A DNA stretch of 60,004 nucleotides from Sphaerimonospora mesophila NBRC 14179 = JCM 3151 (GCA_001552515.1 BCRI01000029.1:1-60004); one strand, 5' to 3'; numbered from the stretch's first letter, positions 45,287 to 55,087 are shown. Translations and numbers: made by a program. Notes: generated by a model from the letters alone, not told the origin.

Positions 45287-47110
45287 TCAGAAGGACGCCT
45301 CGGGGAGGTCCATCAGGCTCTGGTCGGTGGCGGCGAGCACCCTGCGCTCGGCGGCCAGGCGCGGCAGCACGGTCTGGGCGAAGAACGAGGCGGCCGCGAC
45401 CTTCCCGGTGTAGAACTCCTTGTCGCCGTCCCCCTCGCCCAGGGCGTTCAGGGCGACCTCGGCCTGGCGCAGCAGCAGCCAGGCCAGCACCAGGTCGCCG
45501 AGCGCCATCAGGAACCGGGTGGTGTTGAGGCCGACCCTGTAGATCTCTCGGGGTTCCTCCATCGAGGAGATCGCCCAGCCGGCCATCGTGTCGGCCATGG
45601 CCTTGACCTCGTCGGCGGCCTCGTCGAGCAGGCCGCGCTCCACCTTCAGGCGGCCGTTTCCCGCGTTGGAGGAGGCGAACGCCTTGATGTCGCCGAGCAG
45701 CGACCCGAGGGCGGCGCCCTGGTTCTTCAGGACCTTGCGGAAGAACAGGTCCTGACCCTGGATCGCCGTGGTTCCCTCGTAGAGGGAGTCGATCTTGGCG
45801 TCGCGGATGTACTGCTCGATCGGGTAGTCCTGCAGGAAGCCCGAGCCGCCGAGCGTCTGCAGCGAGCGGGCGAGCAGCTCGTACGACCGTTCCGAGCCGA
45901 CGCCCTTGACCACGGGCAGCAGCAGGTCGTTGAGCGCCTCGGCGGCGGCGTCGCGACGGCCCTCGGCCTCGGCGATCTGGATGGCGTCCTGGATCGTCGC
46001 GGTGTAGATGACGAGCGCGCGCATGGCCTCGGCGTACGCCTTCTGGAGCATCAGCTCACGACGGACGTCGGGGTGATGGGTGATCGTGACGCGGGGGGCC
46101 GTCTTGTCGGTGGAACGGGTGAGGTCGGCGCCCTGCACGCGGTTCTTGGCGTAGTCGAGCGCGTTCAGGTAGCCGGTGGACAGCGTGGCGATGGCCTTGG
46201 CGCCGACCATCATGCGGGCGTTCTCGATGATCATGAACATCTGCCTGATGCCGTCGTGCACGCCGCCCACCAGGTAGCCGACGGCCGGGTGCCGCTCGCC
46301 GAACGTGAGCTCGCAGGTCGTGGAGACCTTGAGGCCCATCTTCTTCTCGACGTTCGTCACGTACACGCCGTTGCGCTCGCCCAGCTCGCCGGTCTCGAGG
46401 TCGACGAGGTGCTTGGGCACGAGGAACATCGACAGGCCCTTGGTGCCCGGTCCCGCGCCCTCGGGCCGTGCCAGCACGAGGTGGAAGATGTTCTCCGCCA
46501 TGTCGTGCTCACCGCTGGTGATGAACCGCTTGACGCCCTCGATGTGCCAGGTGCCGTCGGGCTGCTCGACCGCCTTGGCGCGGCCGGCGCCCACGTCCGA
46601 TCCGGCGTCCGGCTCGGTCAGGACCATCGTCGCGCCCCAGCGCCGTTCGACGGCCAGCTCGGCGAACCGCTTCTGGTCGTCGGTGCCGAGCTCGTACAGG
46701 AGACGGGCGAAGGACGGGCCGGACGCGAACATCCATACGGCGGGGTTGGCGCCGAGCACGAGTTCGGCCATCGCCCACACGAGGCTGCGCGGGGCGACCG
46801 TGCCGCCGAGCTCGGGCTGAAGCTCCAGACGCCACCACTCGGCGTCCATCCACGCCTGGTAGGACCGCTTGAAGCTCTCCGGCATCGTCACCGAGTGGGT
46901 GGCGGGGTCGAACACCGGCGGGTGGCGGTCGGCGTCCTCGAACGACTCGGCGAGCGGGCCGACGGCGAGCCGGTGCACCTCGTCCAGCACGTTGCGCGCT
47001 GTCTCCGTGTCGATGTCCGCGAACGGGCCCGTCCCGAGGATCTCCTTGCGGCCGAAGACCTCGAAGAGGTTGAACTCGAGGTCGCGGAGGTTGCTCTTGT
47101 AGTGACCCAT
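45287..47110 (-). CDS. Acyl-CoA dehydrogenase (long FadE type)
   Basis: 607 aa. It oxidises acyl-CoA to enoyl-CoA using FAD in fatty-acid degradation. [54 protein letters not shown] and [14 protein letters not shown] (catalytic Glu) are present. The extra ~130 residues at the C-terminus ([17 protein letters not shown]-type helices) place it in the long, VLCAD-like branch common in actinobacteria. The N-terminal [18 protein letters not shown] is typical of that branch. It is a single-gene unit. Confidence 0.95.
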   Translation of the reverse strand: MGHYKSNLRDLEFNLFEVFGRKEILGTGPFADIDTETARNVLDEVHRLAVGPLAESFEDADRHPPVFDPATHSVTMPESFKRSYQAWMDAEWWRLELQPELGGTVAPRSLVWAMAELVLGANPAVWMFASGPSFARLLYELGTDDQKRFAELAVERRWGATMVLTEPDAGSDVGAGRAKAVEQPDGTWHIEGVKRFITSGEHDMAENIFHLVLARPEGAGPGTKGLSMFLVPKHLVDLETGELGERNGVYVTNVEKKMGLKVSTTCELTFGERHPAVGYLVGGVHDGIRQMFMIIENARMMVGAKAIATLSTGYLNALDYAKNRVQGADLTRSTDKTAPRVTITHHPDVRRELMLQKAYAEAMRALVIYTATIQDAIQIAEAEGRRDAAAEALNDLLLPVVKGVGSERSYELLARSLQTLGGSGFLQDYPIEQYIRDAKIDSLYEGTTAIQGQDLFFRKVLKNQGAALGSLLGDIKAFASSNAGNGRLKVERGLLDEAADEVKAMADTMAGWAISSMEEPREIYRVGLNTTRFLMALGDLVLAWLLLRQAEVALNALGEGDGDKEFYTGKVAAASFFAQTVLPRLAAERRVLAATDQSLMDLPEASF

Positions 47111-47305
47111 CGTTTTGCGCTCCTTGGACCAAGGCGGGGAGATACCTACCGGGCAGTAACCCTAGATAGATGCTACCCACGAGTAACTGGCGATATGCAA
47201 GCCTTGACATGGTCCGGGCGCGTTCGGAGTGGTCGACCGGGTGCGGGAGGCCTGGCGGTCGTGATGATGTGTTAGCTTTGCCGTCGAGAGGCACTGGGTG
47301 CCCTC

Positions 47306-47347
47306 CCGGACGAGACGCGCCGTACCCGGAAAGTCAAGACGACGCAC
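47306..47347 (+). ncRNA. Guanidine-III riboswitch (ykkC-III class)
   Basis: CCGGACGAGACGCGCCGTAC (47306-47325) followed by CCGGAAAGTCAAGACGACGC closely matches the guanidine-III aptamer as I recall it from Thermobifida fusca. CCGG/CCGG and GCGCCG.../...GACGC segments make the expected pseudoknot; one C-A mismatch is present where the reference has G (ACGACGC instead of ACGGCGC). It lies 43 bp before the SMR exporter gene, close enough to control its ribosome site GGGGAG. Guanidine should turn expression on. Confidence 0.87.
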
Positions 47348-47389
47348 TCCCTGTCACAGGAAGTCCAGTCTCGTACCAAGGGGGAGATC

Positions 47390-47716
47390 GTGGCCTGGAT
47401 CCTTCTCGTCGCCGCGGGCGTCTTCGAGGTCGTCATGGCCTACTCGCTCAAGATGAGCAGCGGGCTGTCCCACCTGTGGTGGTCGGTGTCGTTCCTGGTC
47501 TTCGCGGTGGTCAGCTTCGTGCTGCTGTCTCTGTCGCTGAAGAGCCTCGAGGTCGGTACGGCCTACGCCGTGTGGACCGGCATCGGCGCGGTCGGCACGG
47601 CGGTCGCCGGCATGATCCTGCTGGGCGACGACACGTCCCCGCTGAAGATCGTCTCAATCATCCTGATCATCACCGGAGTGATCGGACTCAACCTCGCCGG
47701 AGGCGGAGCCCACTGA
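47390..47716 (+). CDS. gdx: SMR-family guanidinium exporter (Gdx/SugE type)
   Basis: 108 aa with four transmembrane helices. The essential Glu13 is in VAAGVFEVVMAYSLKMS; helix 4 region has VWTGIGAVGTAVAGMILLGD. The sequence belongs to the SugE/Gdx side of the SMR family, which exports guanidinium in exchange for protons. The guanidine-III riboswitch just upstream strongly supports that role over multidrug efflux. GTG 47390 has GGGGAG upstream. It is encoded alone; partners usually form antiparallel dimers. Confidence 0.93.
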   Translation: MAWILLVAAGVFEVVMAYSLKMSSGLSHLWWSVSFLVFAVVSFVLLSLSLKSLEVGTAYAVWTGIGAVGTAVAGMILLGDDTSPLKIVSIILIITGVIGLNLAGGGAH

Positions 47717-47812
47717 GGTGGAATCGCCTGAGATGGAATTCACCGGGTGCGCCCCGATGGGCAGTCGGAAACCTGCTTGACCGCTTTGCCGGTGTCGCGA
47801 TTGGCTGAGCGC

Positions 47813-48193
47813 ATGATTGAGATCCATACGCTCACCGTCGACTGCGCCCGGCCGTACGAACTCGCCGAGTGGTGGAGCCGGGCCCTGGGCTGGCCCCTGG
47901 TGGACTCCGCGCCCGAGGACGACGAGGTCCTGCTCGACCGCCCCGAGGGCCCGCCGCACCTGCTGTTCATCCGAGTCCCGGAGGGCAAGAACGTCAAGAA
48001 CCGGCTTCATCTCGACGTGCGGCCGGACGAGGGCACGCGCGACGCGGAGGTGGAGCGCCTGCTCGCCCTCGGTGCCGAGCCGTACGAAGACCACCGCGCT
48101 CCGGACGGCACCGGGTGGGTCACGCTGCTCGACCCCGAGGGCAACGAGTTCTGCGTCTGCCGCGGCACGGCCGAGCGCGCCGCGGCCACCTGA
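47813..48193 (+). CDS. VOC (glyoxalase-like) family protein
   Basis: 126 aa: IHTLTVDCARPYELAEWWSR, NRLHLDVRPDEGTRDAEVERL and VTLLDPEGNEFCVCRG are the usual elements of the actinobacterial VOC glyoxalase-like domain (PF18029 type). Some members confer antibiotic resistance; most have no known substrate. Metal ligands may include the His in RLHLDV and the Glu in EGNEF. Start ATG 47813 is chosen where the domain begins. Confidence 0.88.
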   Translation: MIEIHTLTVDCARPYELAEWWSRALGWPLVDSAPEDDEVLLDRPEGPPHLLFIRVPEGKNVKNRLHLDVRPDEGTRDAEVERLLALGAEPYEDHRAPDGTGWVTLLDPEGNEFCVCRGTAERAAAT

Positions 48194-48197
48194 GGCC

Positions 48198-48644
48198 TCA
48201 CCGGCGGGCACGGCCCCGCATGGAGCGGGTGAGGATGCCGGTGAGCAGGAGGACGAGCACGCCGCCCAACAGCGCGTCCCACGCCGCACCGAAGACGCCC
48301 TCGCCGTCGATCACCAGCTGCACCGGGACCATCAGCGCGGCCGCGCCGAGCCCGGGGTAGAGCGCGAAGCGCCAGGGGTGCTCCAGCGCCCATCGCCTGG
48401 CCTGCTGGGTGACGCGGTCGCCACGATCGGGCCGGGAGATGGCGCCGATGCCCGCGACGAGCGCGAAGAGGCTGATCCCCGTGCACAGCGCCCAGGTGAG
48501 ATCGGCCGGGCCGGGGAGGATCCAGCCCAGGAAGATGCTCGTCGCCGCGACCCCGCCGCCGGCGATCGCCGCCGCACGCCACGGAGCGCCGCGCAGGGCC
48601 GCGCCGGAGAGCGACATCTCATCCATTCGGCTCAGTTCGTTCAT
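48198..48644 (-). CDS. Hypothetical four-helix membrane protein
   Basis: 148 aa with four hydrophobic segments (AAAIAGGGVAATSIFLGWIL, LTWALCTGISLFALVAGIGA, FALYPGLGAAALMVPVQLVI, DALLGGVLVLLLTGILTRSM). The ribosome site is weak; ATG 48644 is a tentative start. It converges with the VOC gene four bp away. The domain is not recognised. Confidence 0.7.
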   Translation of the reverse strand: MNELSRMDEMSLSGAALRGAPWRAAAIAGGGVAATSIFLGWILPGPADLTWALCTGISLFALVAGIGAISRPDRGDRVTQQARRWALEHPWRFALYPGLGAAALMVPVQLVIDGEGVFGAAWDALLGGVLVLLLTGILTRSMRGRARR

Positions 48645-48740
48645 GCCTACAGGTTCGCTCCCGACGCCGCCCCCGGGCATCGGGGAAGCCCCTGACCACT
48701 CCCTGGCCGTCCCCTGAGCCGCCCTGGTTAGGATCGCCGC

Positions 48741-49214
48741 ATGTCCCTCTCATTTCGTACGGCTCGGCGCGAGGACATCCCGGCCATCGTGGCGCTGATC
48801 GTCGGCGATCCGGTCTCGGCGGCACGCGAGCGGGCCGCGGGTTCCGGCGTCGAGGGCGCGGCGCCCGACTACGAGAGCGCCTTCGACGCGATCGACGCCG
48901 ACCCGCGCAACGAGCTGATCGTCGTCGAGAAGGGTGGCGAGGTGGTCGGGACCATGCAGCTCACCTACATCCCCGGCCTGTCCCGCCGGGCCGCCGAGCG
49001 TGCCCTGGTCGAGGCGGTCAGGGTGGCCCCGCCGTATCGGCGGCAGGGCGTCGGCAGGGCGATGATGGAGTGGGCCGTCGAACGGGCCCGCGAGCGCGGG
49101 TGCGACATCGTGCAGCTCACCTCCGACAAGGCGCGGACCGACGCGCACCGTTTCTACTCCTCCCTCGGCTTCACCGCCTCACACGAGGGCTTCAAGCTCC
49201 GGGTCACGAGCTGA
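48741..49214 (+). CDS. GNAT N-acetyltransferase
   Basis: 157 aa. FRTARREDIPAIVALIVGD at the start, GTMQLTYIPGLSRRAAERAL, and the acetyl-CoA motif VAPPYRRQGVGRAMMEWAVE are typical, with AHRFYSSLGFTASHEGFK at the end. The substrate is unknown. TAGGAT ends six bases before ATG 48741 and can serve either as a -10 for a leaderless mRNA or as a short ribosome site (AGGA). It overlaps the convergent oxidoreductase gene by 11 bp. Confidence 0.9.
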   Translation: MSLSFRTARREDIPAIVALIVGDPVSAARERAAGSGVEGAAPDYESAFDAIDADPRNELIVVEKGGEVVGTMQLTYIPGLSRRAAERALVEAVRVAPPYRRQGVGRAMMEWAVERARERGCDIVQLTSDKARTDAHRFYSSLGFTASHEGFKLRVTS

Positions 49215-51228
49215 GCGGGGCCACCTCGACGAAGTTGTCGTGGTAGACGGCGCCACGGCCCATGTCGGCGTCGCGCTCGTCCACGACGGCGTTGGGGTTG
49301 GCGCCTCCCGGGCTGAGCTTGGGCCAGTGGCCCTTGGGCGCGGCCACCACGCCGGGGCGGACCCGGTCGCTGATCTCGACGTACGCGACGAACTCGCCGT
49401 TGCCGTTGAACACCCGGGCCGGCTGCCCGTCGACCAGTCCGCGCGGCGTCGCGTCGGCCTCGTTGACCAGCACACGGGGGCCCTTCGACCGCCTCAGCAG
49501 CTCCGGGTTGTTGCTGAAGATCGTGTTGAGGAACGTGTGCTGGGCCGGGGTGATCAGCGTGAGCGGATGATCGCGTGCGGCGGGAGCCGTACGCGCCGTG
49601 TATGAGGGGATATATCCGGCGACCCGTGGCAGGCCGTCGGCCTCCGCCCGCGCGGAGGCGAACTCCAGCCTCCCGCTCGGCGTGGGGAATCCGTCGGTGA
49701 ACGGCACGAAGGGATCCGGGACGTCGATCCGGGCCCACCCCTGCTTGCGCAGCACGTCGAGGCCGATCCCGCTGCCGCTCAGCAGTTGCTCGGCCAGCTC
49801 CAGATCCGAGTCGTACAGTGCCGGCTCGGTGAGGCCCATGTGCCTGGCCAGGCGGCGGAACGTCTCGGTCGTCGACAGGCACTCACCCGGCGGCTCGACC
49901 GCCGGTTCGTTCCAGACCAGGTACATGTGTCCGTAGCCCGCGTGCAGGTCCATGTGCTCGGTCTGCATCGTGGCGGGCAGCACGATGTCGGCGTAGTCGA
50001 CGGTGTCGGTCGGAAACTGCTCCATCACCACCGTGAACAGGTCATCCCGCTGCAGCGCCGCCCGCACCCGGTTCTGGTCGGAGGTGGAGCCGACGGGGTT
50101 GGCCGCGTACACCCACAGGCACCTGACCGTCTCGTCGAGCTGGTCGGCCAGCCGGGTCATGGTCAGCGTGCGCACCGGTTCGGCGAGCAGGTCGGGCCTG
50201 GTGTCGACGGTGAGCGGTGCGTACGCCGAGGTGGAGTAGACGACGCCGCCGCCGGGGTGGCGCCAGTCGCCGGTGACGCCGGGGATGCAGGCGATCGTCC
50301 GCAGCGCCGTGCCGCCGCCCTCGTGGCGCTGGACGCCCATCGTGGCGCGGATGCCGGTCGGCCGGGTGTGCGCGAGCCGTACGCCGAGGGCGCGGATGCG
50401 GTCCTCCGGCAGCCCGGTGATCTCGGCCACCCTGCTGACCGGATATTTCCTGATTTCCGCCTCGAACTCGGGCCAGCCGTACGTGTGCCGCTCGATGTAG
50501 TCGCGGTCTTCGGCCCCCTCCTCCAGCACCACGTGCAGCAGCCCGAGCGCGAGCGCCGCGTCGGTCCCCGGCCGGATCGGCAGGTGCTCGTCCGCCTGGT
50601 CGGCGGTGCGGGTCCTGATCGGATCGATCGCGACGACGTACGCCCCGGCCGCCCGCGCGTCCTGGACGAACTTCCACACGTGGTGGCCGCTGGTCAGCGG
50701 GTTCGTACCCCACAGCAGGATCAGCCTCGACAGCGCGAACGTCTCCGGGTCCATGCCGCCCGGGGTGCCGTTGGTGTAGCGCAGGCCGACGTTGCCTGCT
50801 CGGGAGCAGATGTTGAGGTCGTGCTCCGAGGCGCCGAGGACGTTCCAGAACCGCCGCCCGGCCTGGCCGCTCTCGCCCTGGATGAACCCGAGCGTCCCGG
50901 TGCCCTGATAGGGCCAGATGGCCTCGCCGCCGTGCTCGTCGATGATGGCGGTGAGCCGTACGGAGATCTCCGAAAGCGCCTCGTCCCAGGTGATGCGTTC
51001 GAAGCGGCCCGAACCTTTGGGGCCGACCCGGCGCATCGGGTGGAGGATGCGGTCGGCGGCCCGGCTGTGCTCCAGATAGCGGTTGACCTTCACACAGAGC
51101 GCGCCCCGGGTGAACGGATGCTCACGGTTGCCGCGCAGGCCCACGGCCACGCCGTCTCTGACGGTGACCTCCCACGAGCACGTGTCCGGACAGTCGAGCG
51201 GGCATGCCCCCGGAATCCGCGACTCCAT
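49204..51228 (-). CDS. Molybdopterin-dependent oxidoreductase, [4Fe-4S] type
   Basis: 674 aa of the DMSO reductase superfamily. A CX3CX3CX27C cluster (Cys9, 13, 17, 45; PLDCPDTCSW) opens the chain; FWNVLGASEHDLNICSRAG, YVVAIDPIRTRTADQADEHL and the cofactor-binding C-terminal segment NPNAVVDERDADMGRG follow. The residue at the Mo site (near CSRAG or NPLTSG) is not certain. There is no twin-Arg signal, so it is cytoplasmic. No partner Fe-S or FdhD-like gene is next to it, so the electron acceptor and substrate are unknown. GGGGAGAG precedes ATG 51228. Confidence 0.9.
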   Translation of the reverse strand: MESRIPGACPLDCPDTCSWEVTVRDGVAVGLRGNREHPFTRGALCVKVNRYLEHSRAADRILHPMRRVGPKGSGRFERITWDEALSEISVRLTAIIDEHGGEAIWPYQGTGTLGFIQGESGQAGRRFWNVLGASEHDLNICSRAGNVGLRYTNGTPGGMDPETFALSRLILLWGTNPLTSGHHVWKFVQDARAAGAYVVAIDPIRTRTADQADEHLPIRPGTDAALALGLLHVVLEEGAEDRDYIERHTYGWPEFEAEIRKYPVSRVAEITGLPEDRIRALGVRLAHTRPTGIRATMGVQRHEGGGTALRTIACIPGVTGDWRHPGGGVVYSTSAYAPLTVDTRPDLLAEPVRTLTMTRLADQLDETVRCLWVYAANPVGSTSDQNRVRAALQRDDLFTVVMEQFPTDTVDYADIVLPATMQTEHMDLHAGYGHMYLVWNEPAVEPPGECLSTTETFRRLARHMGLTEPALYDSDLELAEQLLSGSGIGLDVLRKQGWARIDVPDPFVPFTDGFPTPSGRLEFASARAEADGLPRVAGYIPSYTARTAPAARDHPLTLITPAQHTFLNTIFSNNPELLRRSKGPRVLVNEADATPRGLVDGQPARVFNGNGEFVAYVEISDRVRPGVVAAPKGHWPKLSPGGANPNAVVDERDADMGRGAVYHDNFVEVAPLSS

Positions 51229-51423
51229 AACTCTCCCCTCGCGTGGCGATAGCCGGTGCCGGCGACGCTCGGGCGGCCGGATTGCCCTGGTGTGCCACGT
51301 TGTTCGGCGACGGAACGATATCAAGCGGGATCAGCCCGATCGCAGACCGCCGACGCTCCATAGAGTGTCAATGAATGGCCGAGCCACTTCGCCTCGGAGG
51401 GAAGACCGCTTGCCGTCGAACGT

Positions 51424-53868
51424 GTGGAAACCCCGTGCGGAGATCGCACAGAATCGCTGGTGGTGAGAGGCATAAAGGAGCAGGACACCGCGCTGGACAC
51501 GCCCGGCCGGGGAGTCTTCCTCGTCGTCGAGCCCCTGTTGCCGCAGCGGATCCGCCGTCCCTCGGACGCGCTGCGCTTCATGCTCACGCTGGCGGCCCTC
51601 GGCGCCGTCGTGCTGCTCGCGCTGGCGCTTCAGCGTACGCTCAACGGCCTGGAGACCGACGTCCAGGCCGGCACCGGCCTGGCTCCGCAGGTGTTGTCGG
51701 CCATCTCCGGACTGCTCGGCGGTGTCGCCGTGCTCGTCGTGCCCGTGGCTTTCGCGGTCGAACGGGTCTTCCACCGTGACGGCATGCGCGTCACCCAGGG
51801 CCTGATCGCGGCCATCCTCGCCCTCGTCATCGCCTACTCGCTGGACGAGTGGCTCGTCCTCGCCGGTCCCGCCGAGCTGAAGCAGCTGCTCACCGGCGGG
51901 CGGGACGTGGAGCCCCTCAACTCCGTGCTCACCCCGGCCATCGCGTACGCGACAGCCGTACGGATGTCTCGGCGGCCGCAGTGGCGGGCCTTCATGTGGA
52001 TCGCGATCGCGCTCGACGTGCTCGCGCTCTTCACGGCCAACAAGGTCACCGCCCTCGGGGTGATCCTCACCTACCTCGTCGGCCTCGCCGTCGGGTTCGG
52101 CACGCTCTACGGCATCGGCAGCGCGAACACCAGGCCGCCGGGCAGCGCGGTGCTGGCCGCGCTGCGCCGCCTCGGCTTCACCCCGACCAGCGCCAGGCGG
52201 ATGGAGGACGACAGCTCGGGCAGCCGGCGCTACTTCGTCGGGCTCGACGGCGACCGATCCCTCGACGTCACCGTGCTCGACCGGGACCGGCAGGTGGCCG
52301 GCCTCGCCTACCGCCTGTGGCGGCGCATCCGGCTCAACACCGAGACCCGGCGGCGGGCCATCAGGTCCCTGCGGGCCGAGCTGGAGCGCGAGGCGCTGAT
52401 GGCCTACGCCGCCCACGCTGCGGGAGCGCGCCTGCCGCGCCTGCTCGGCACGAGCGAGATCGGCACCGAGGCCGCGCTGCTCGCCTACGAGCACATCGAC
52501 ACCCGCCCGGTCGCCGACCTGTCCGACGAGGACTTCAGCGACGACCTGCTGGCCCAGATGTGGGAGCAGGTGCGGCTGCTGCACGCCCATCGGCTCGCCC
52601 ATCGGCATCTGACCGGTGACAGCATCCACGTCGACCCGGCTGGGCGGGTGATCCTGGTCGACGCGCGCAGCGGTGAGATCGCCGCAGGAGACCTGCTGCT
52701 GCGGCTCGACATCGCCCAGCTGCTCGCCTACCTCGGCACCCGGGTCGGGGCCGAGCGTGCGGTGAAGTCCGCCGCGGCCGTGCTGGGCGCGGACACGCTC
52801 GCCGGGGCGCTGCCCATGCTCCAGCGGATCGTGCTCGCCCGGGAGACCCGTACGGAACTGCGCCGGAACAAGGAGCTTCTCCCCGCGATCCGCGAGCAGA
52901 TCGTCGCGCTGAAGCCGCGGGTCGAGGTCAAAGAGGTCCGGCTCGAACGGTTCCGCCCCAGCACGCTGGTGACGATCATCGCGGGCGCCGTCGCGGCGTA
53001 CATCCTGTTCTCCCAGATCAGCCGGGTCAACCTCGTCTCCATCGTGACCACGGCCAACTGGGCGTGGGGCGGGGTGGCGCTGGTCGCCTCGGCGGCGAGT
53101 TTCCTCGCGGCGGCGCTCATCGTGCGTGGGTTCGTCCCCGAGCCGCTGCCGCTTGGCCGTACGGTGCTGGTGCAGCTGTCCGCCTCGTTCGTGAAGCTGG
53201 TCGCCCCGGCGGCGGTCGGCGGCGTCGCGATCAACACCCGCTACCTGCAGAAGCGCGGGGTGCCGCCGGGTCCGGCCGTCGCCAGCGTCGGTGCCTCCCA
53301 GCTCGTCGGCCTGGCCTCGCACATAGCGCTGCTGCTGCTGTTCGGATATCTCACCGGCACGCAGGCAGCGCCGTCCCTGACCCCGTCGCGTGGGCTGCTC
53401 GTCGTGCTGCTCGGCGTCGCCGTGATCTTCCTGATCGTGCTCGCCGTACGGCCGCTGCGCAGGCTGGTGACCACGCGGGTCCGCGCGATGTTCTCCGGTG
53501 TGATCCCGCGGCTGCTCGACGTGGTGCAGTCCCCGCGCAAGGTGCTCGAAGGCGTCGGCGGGACCGTGCTGCTGACCATCTTCAACGTGGTCTGCCTGGG
53601 CGCCTGCGTGCGGGCTTTCGGCGGCGAGGCGAGCTTCACCGCGGTCGCCGTGGTGTTCCTCGCGGGCAACGCGATCGGCTCGGCCGCCCCCACGCCGGGT
53701 GGACTGGGCGCGGTCGAGGGAGCGCTGATCGTGGGGCTGCGGCTCGCGGGCGTGCACGACACGATCGCCCTGTCGGCGGTTCTCCTCTTCCGGCTGATGA
53801 CCTTCTGGCTGCCCGTCCTGCCCGGTTGGGCGGCCTTCACCCACCTGCAGCGCCGGAACGCCATCTGA
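51424..53868 (+). CDS. Pseudokinase-flippase fusion membrane protein (LPG synthase TM family)
   Basis: 814 aa. An N-terminal membrane region (to about residue 210) precedes a cytoplasmic kinase-like domain (about 240-500) and eight C-terminal helices of the lysylphosphatidylglycerol synthase TM type (QLSASFVKLVAPAAVGGVAI, APTPGGLGAVEGALIVGLRL). In the kinase-like part the catalytic loop reads AHRHLTGDSIHVDP, with His where kinases have Asp, and LVDARSGE replaces DFG, so it is probably a pseudokinase. There is no lysyl-transfer domain, so it should move rather than make a lipid. GTG 51424 is tentative. Confidence 0.88.
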   Translation: METPCGDRTESLVVRGIKEQDTALDTPGRGVFLVVEPLLPQRIRRPSDALRFMLTLAALGAVVLLALALQRTLNGLETDVQAGTGLAPQVLSAISGLLGGVAVLVVPVAFAVERVFHRDGMRVTQGLIAAILALVIAYSLDEWLVLAGPAELKQLLTGGRDVEPLNSVLTPAIAYATAVRMSRRPQWRAFMWIAIALDVLALFTANKVTALGVILTYLVGLAVGFGTLYGIGSANTRPPGSAVLAALRRLGFTPTSARRMEDDSSGSRRYFVGLDGDRSLDVTVLDRDRQVAGLAYRLWRRIRLNTETRRRAIRSLRAELEREALMAYAAHAAGARLPRLLGTSEIGTEAALLAYEHIDTRPVADLSDEDFSDDLLAQMWEQVRLLHAHRLAHRHLTGDSIHVDPAGRVILVDARSGEIAAGDLLLRLDIAQLLAYLGTRVGAERAVKSAAAVLGADTLAGALPMLQRIVLARETRTELRRNKELLPAIREQIVALKPRVEVKEVRLERFRPSTLVTIIAGAVAAYILFSQISRVNLVSIVTTANWAWGGVALVASAASFLAAALIVRGFVPEPLPLGRTVLVQLSASFVKLVAPAAVGGVAINTRYLQKRGVPPGPAVASVGASQLVGLASHIALLLLFGYLTGTQAAPSLTPSRGLLVVLLGVAVIFLIVLAVRPLRRLVTTRVRAMFSGVIPRLLDVVQSPRKVLEGVGGTVLLTIFNVVCLGACVRAFGGEASFTAVAVVFLAGNAIGSAAPTPGGLGAVEGALIVGLRLAGVHDTIALSAVLLFRLMTFWLPVLPGWAAFTHLQRRNAI

Positions 53869-53924
53869 CGGTGCCGGTCGCCACGGGGCCGCTGTGCCGC
53901 GTATTCGGCGACCTGTCGAGTCCG

Positions 53925-53955
53925 CCCGCCGGCCGGTCATCCGCCGGTCGGCGGG
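53925..53955. terminator. Bidirectional hairpin terminator
   Basis: CCCGCCGGCCGG and CCGGTCGGCGGG (12-bp stem with one G-T pair, 7-nt loop) between the convergent flippase-type and aldo/keto reductase genes. Confidence 0.75.
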
Positions 53956-53965
53956 CGGGTCGAGG

Positions 53966-54991
53966 TCAGCTCGTGCTGGAGCCGGCCCACAGGTCGATGC
54001 CGCACTCGACCGCGTCCTTGTCGATGGCCGCGAGCTCCTCGGCGGAGAAATCGAGCCGCTTCACCGCGTCGAGGTTGTCGTCGAGCTGACGCACGCTGCT
54101 GGCGCCGATCAGCACCGATGTCACCCGCCGGTCGCGCAGCGCCCAGGCCAGCGCCATCTGGGCGAGCGACTGGCCGCGTGCCTTCGCGATCTCATTGAGT
54201 TTGCGTACGTGCCGCATCGTCTCCTCGGTCAGCAGGGCGGGGTCGAGCGACTTGCCCTGCGCCGCGCGTGAGTCGGCCGGGACGCCGCCCAGGTAGCGGT
54301 CGGTCAGCATGCCCTGCGCCAGCGGGGAGAACGCGATGCAGCCGACGCCCTCCTCGTCCAGCACGTCGAGCAGCCCGCGCTCGATCCAGCGGTTCAGCAT
54401 CGAGTACGACGGCTGGTGGATCAGCAGCGGCGTGCCCATCTCGCGCAGGATCCGGACCGCCTCCCTGGTCCGCTCCGGACCGTAGGAGGAGATGCCGACA
54501 TAGAGGGCCTTCCCCGACCGCACCGCGTGATCGAGAGCGCCCATCGTCTCATCGAGGGGCGTGTCGGGGTCGAAGCGATGGCTGTAGAAGATGTCGACGT
54601 AGTCGACGCCCATGCGCTCGAGCGACTGGTCCAGGCTGGCCAGCAGATATTTGCGCGAGCCCAGGTTGCCGTACGGCCCGGGCCACATGTCCCAGCCCGC
54701 CTTCGTCGAGATGATCAGCTCATCCCGGTATCGGGCGAAATCCTCACGCAGGAGGCGCCCGAAGTTGATCTCGGCGGAGCCGTACGGAGGACCGTAGTTG
54801 TTGGCCAGATCGAAGTGGGTCACGCCGCGGTCGAAGGCCCTGCGCAGGATGGCCCGCTGCGTGTCGATCGGCTTGTCGTCGCCGAAGTTGTGCCAGAGCC
54901 CGAGCGAGACGGCGGGCAGCTTGAGCCCGCTCCGCCCGGTCCGGTGGTACGGCATGGGCCCGTACCGGTCGTCCGCAGCAACGTACGTCAC
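53966..54991 (-). CDS. Aldo/keto reductase (YghZ/Kv-beta-like)
   Basis: 341 aa. It reduces aldehydes with NADPH; relatives such as YghZ act on L-glyceraldehyde 3-phosphate and methylglyoxal. The catalytic set is present: Asp/Tyr in FDLANNYGPPYG, Lys in ISTKAGWD and His in FYSHRFD; ISSYGPERTREAV and IGASSVRQLDDNL complete the barrel. GTG 54991 (giving TYVAADDRYGPMPYHRTG) has GGAG eight bases upstream. It is divergent from lutA. Confidence 0.94.
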   Translation of the reverse strand: MTYVAADDRYGPMPYHRTGRSGLKLPAVSLGLWHNFGDDKPIDTQRAILRRAFDRGVTHFDLANNYGPPYGSAEINFGRLLREDFARYRDELIISTKAGWDMWPGPYGNLGSRKYLLASLDQSLERMGVDYVDIFYSHRFDPDTPLDETMGALDHAVRSGKALYVGISSYGPERTREAVRILREMGTPLLIHQPSYSMLNRWIERGLLDVLDEEGVGCIAFSPLAQGMLTDRYLGGVPADSRAAQGKSLDPALLTEETMRHVRKLNEIAKARGQSLAQMALAWALRDRRVTSVLIGASSVRQLDDNLDAVKRLDFSAEELAAIDKDAVECGIDLWAGSSTS

Positions 54992-55087
54992 TCGCTGTTC
55001 TCCAATCCAGCCGCATTCGCCGACGTTGTGGGACTGTACCTGAGCGATCGCGCATGGAACAGGAGCCCCGAGGGGGAGGATGAAGCC

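Noticed and set aside
51331-53940. Long minus-strand open frame opposite the flippase gene
   Set aside because: Low-complexity, charged translation with no domain; antisense artefact.
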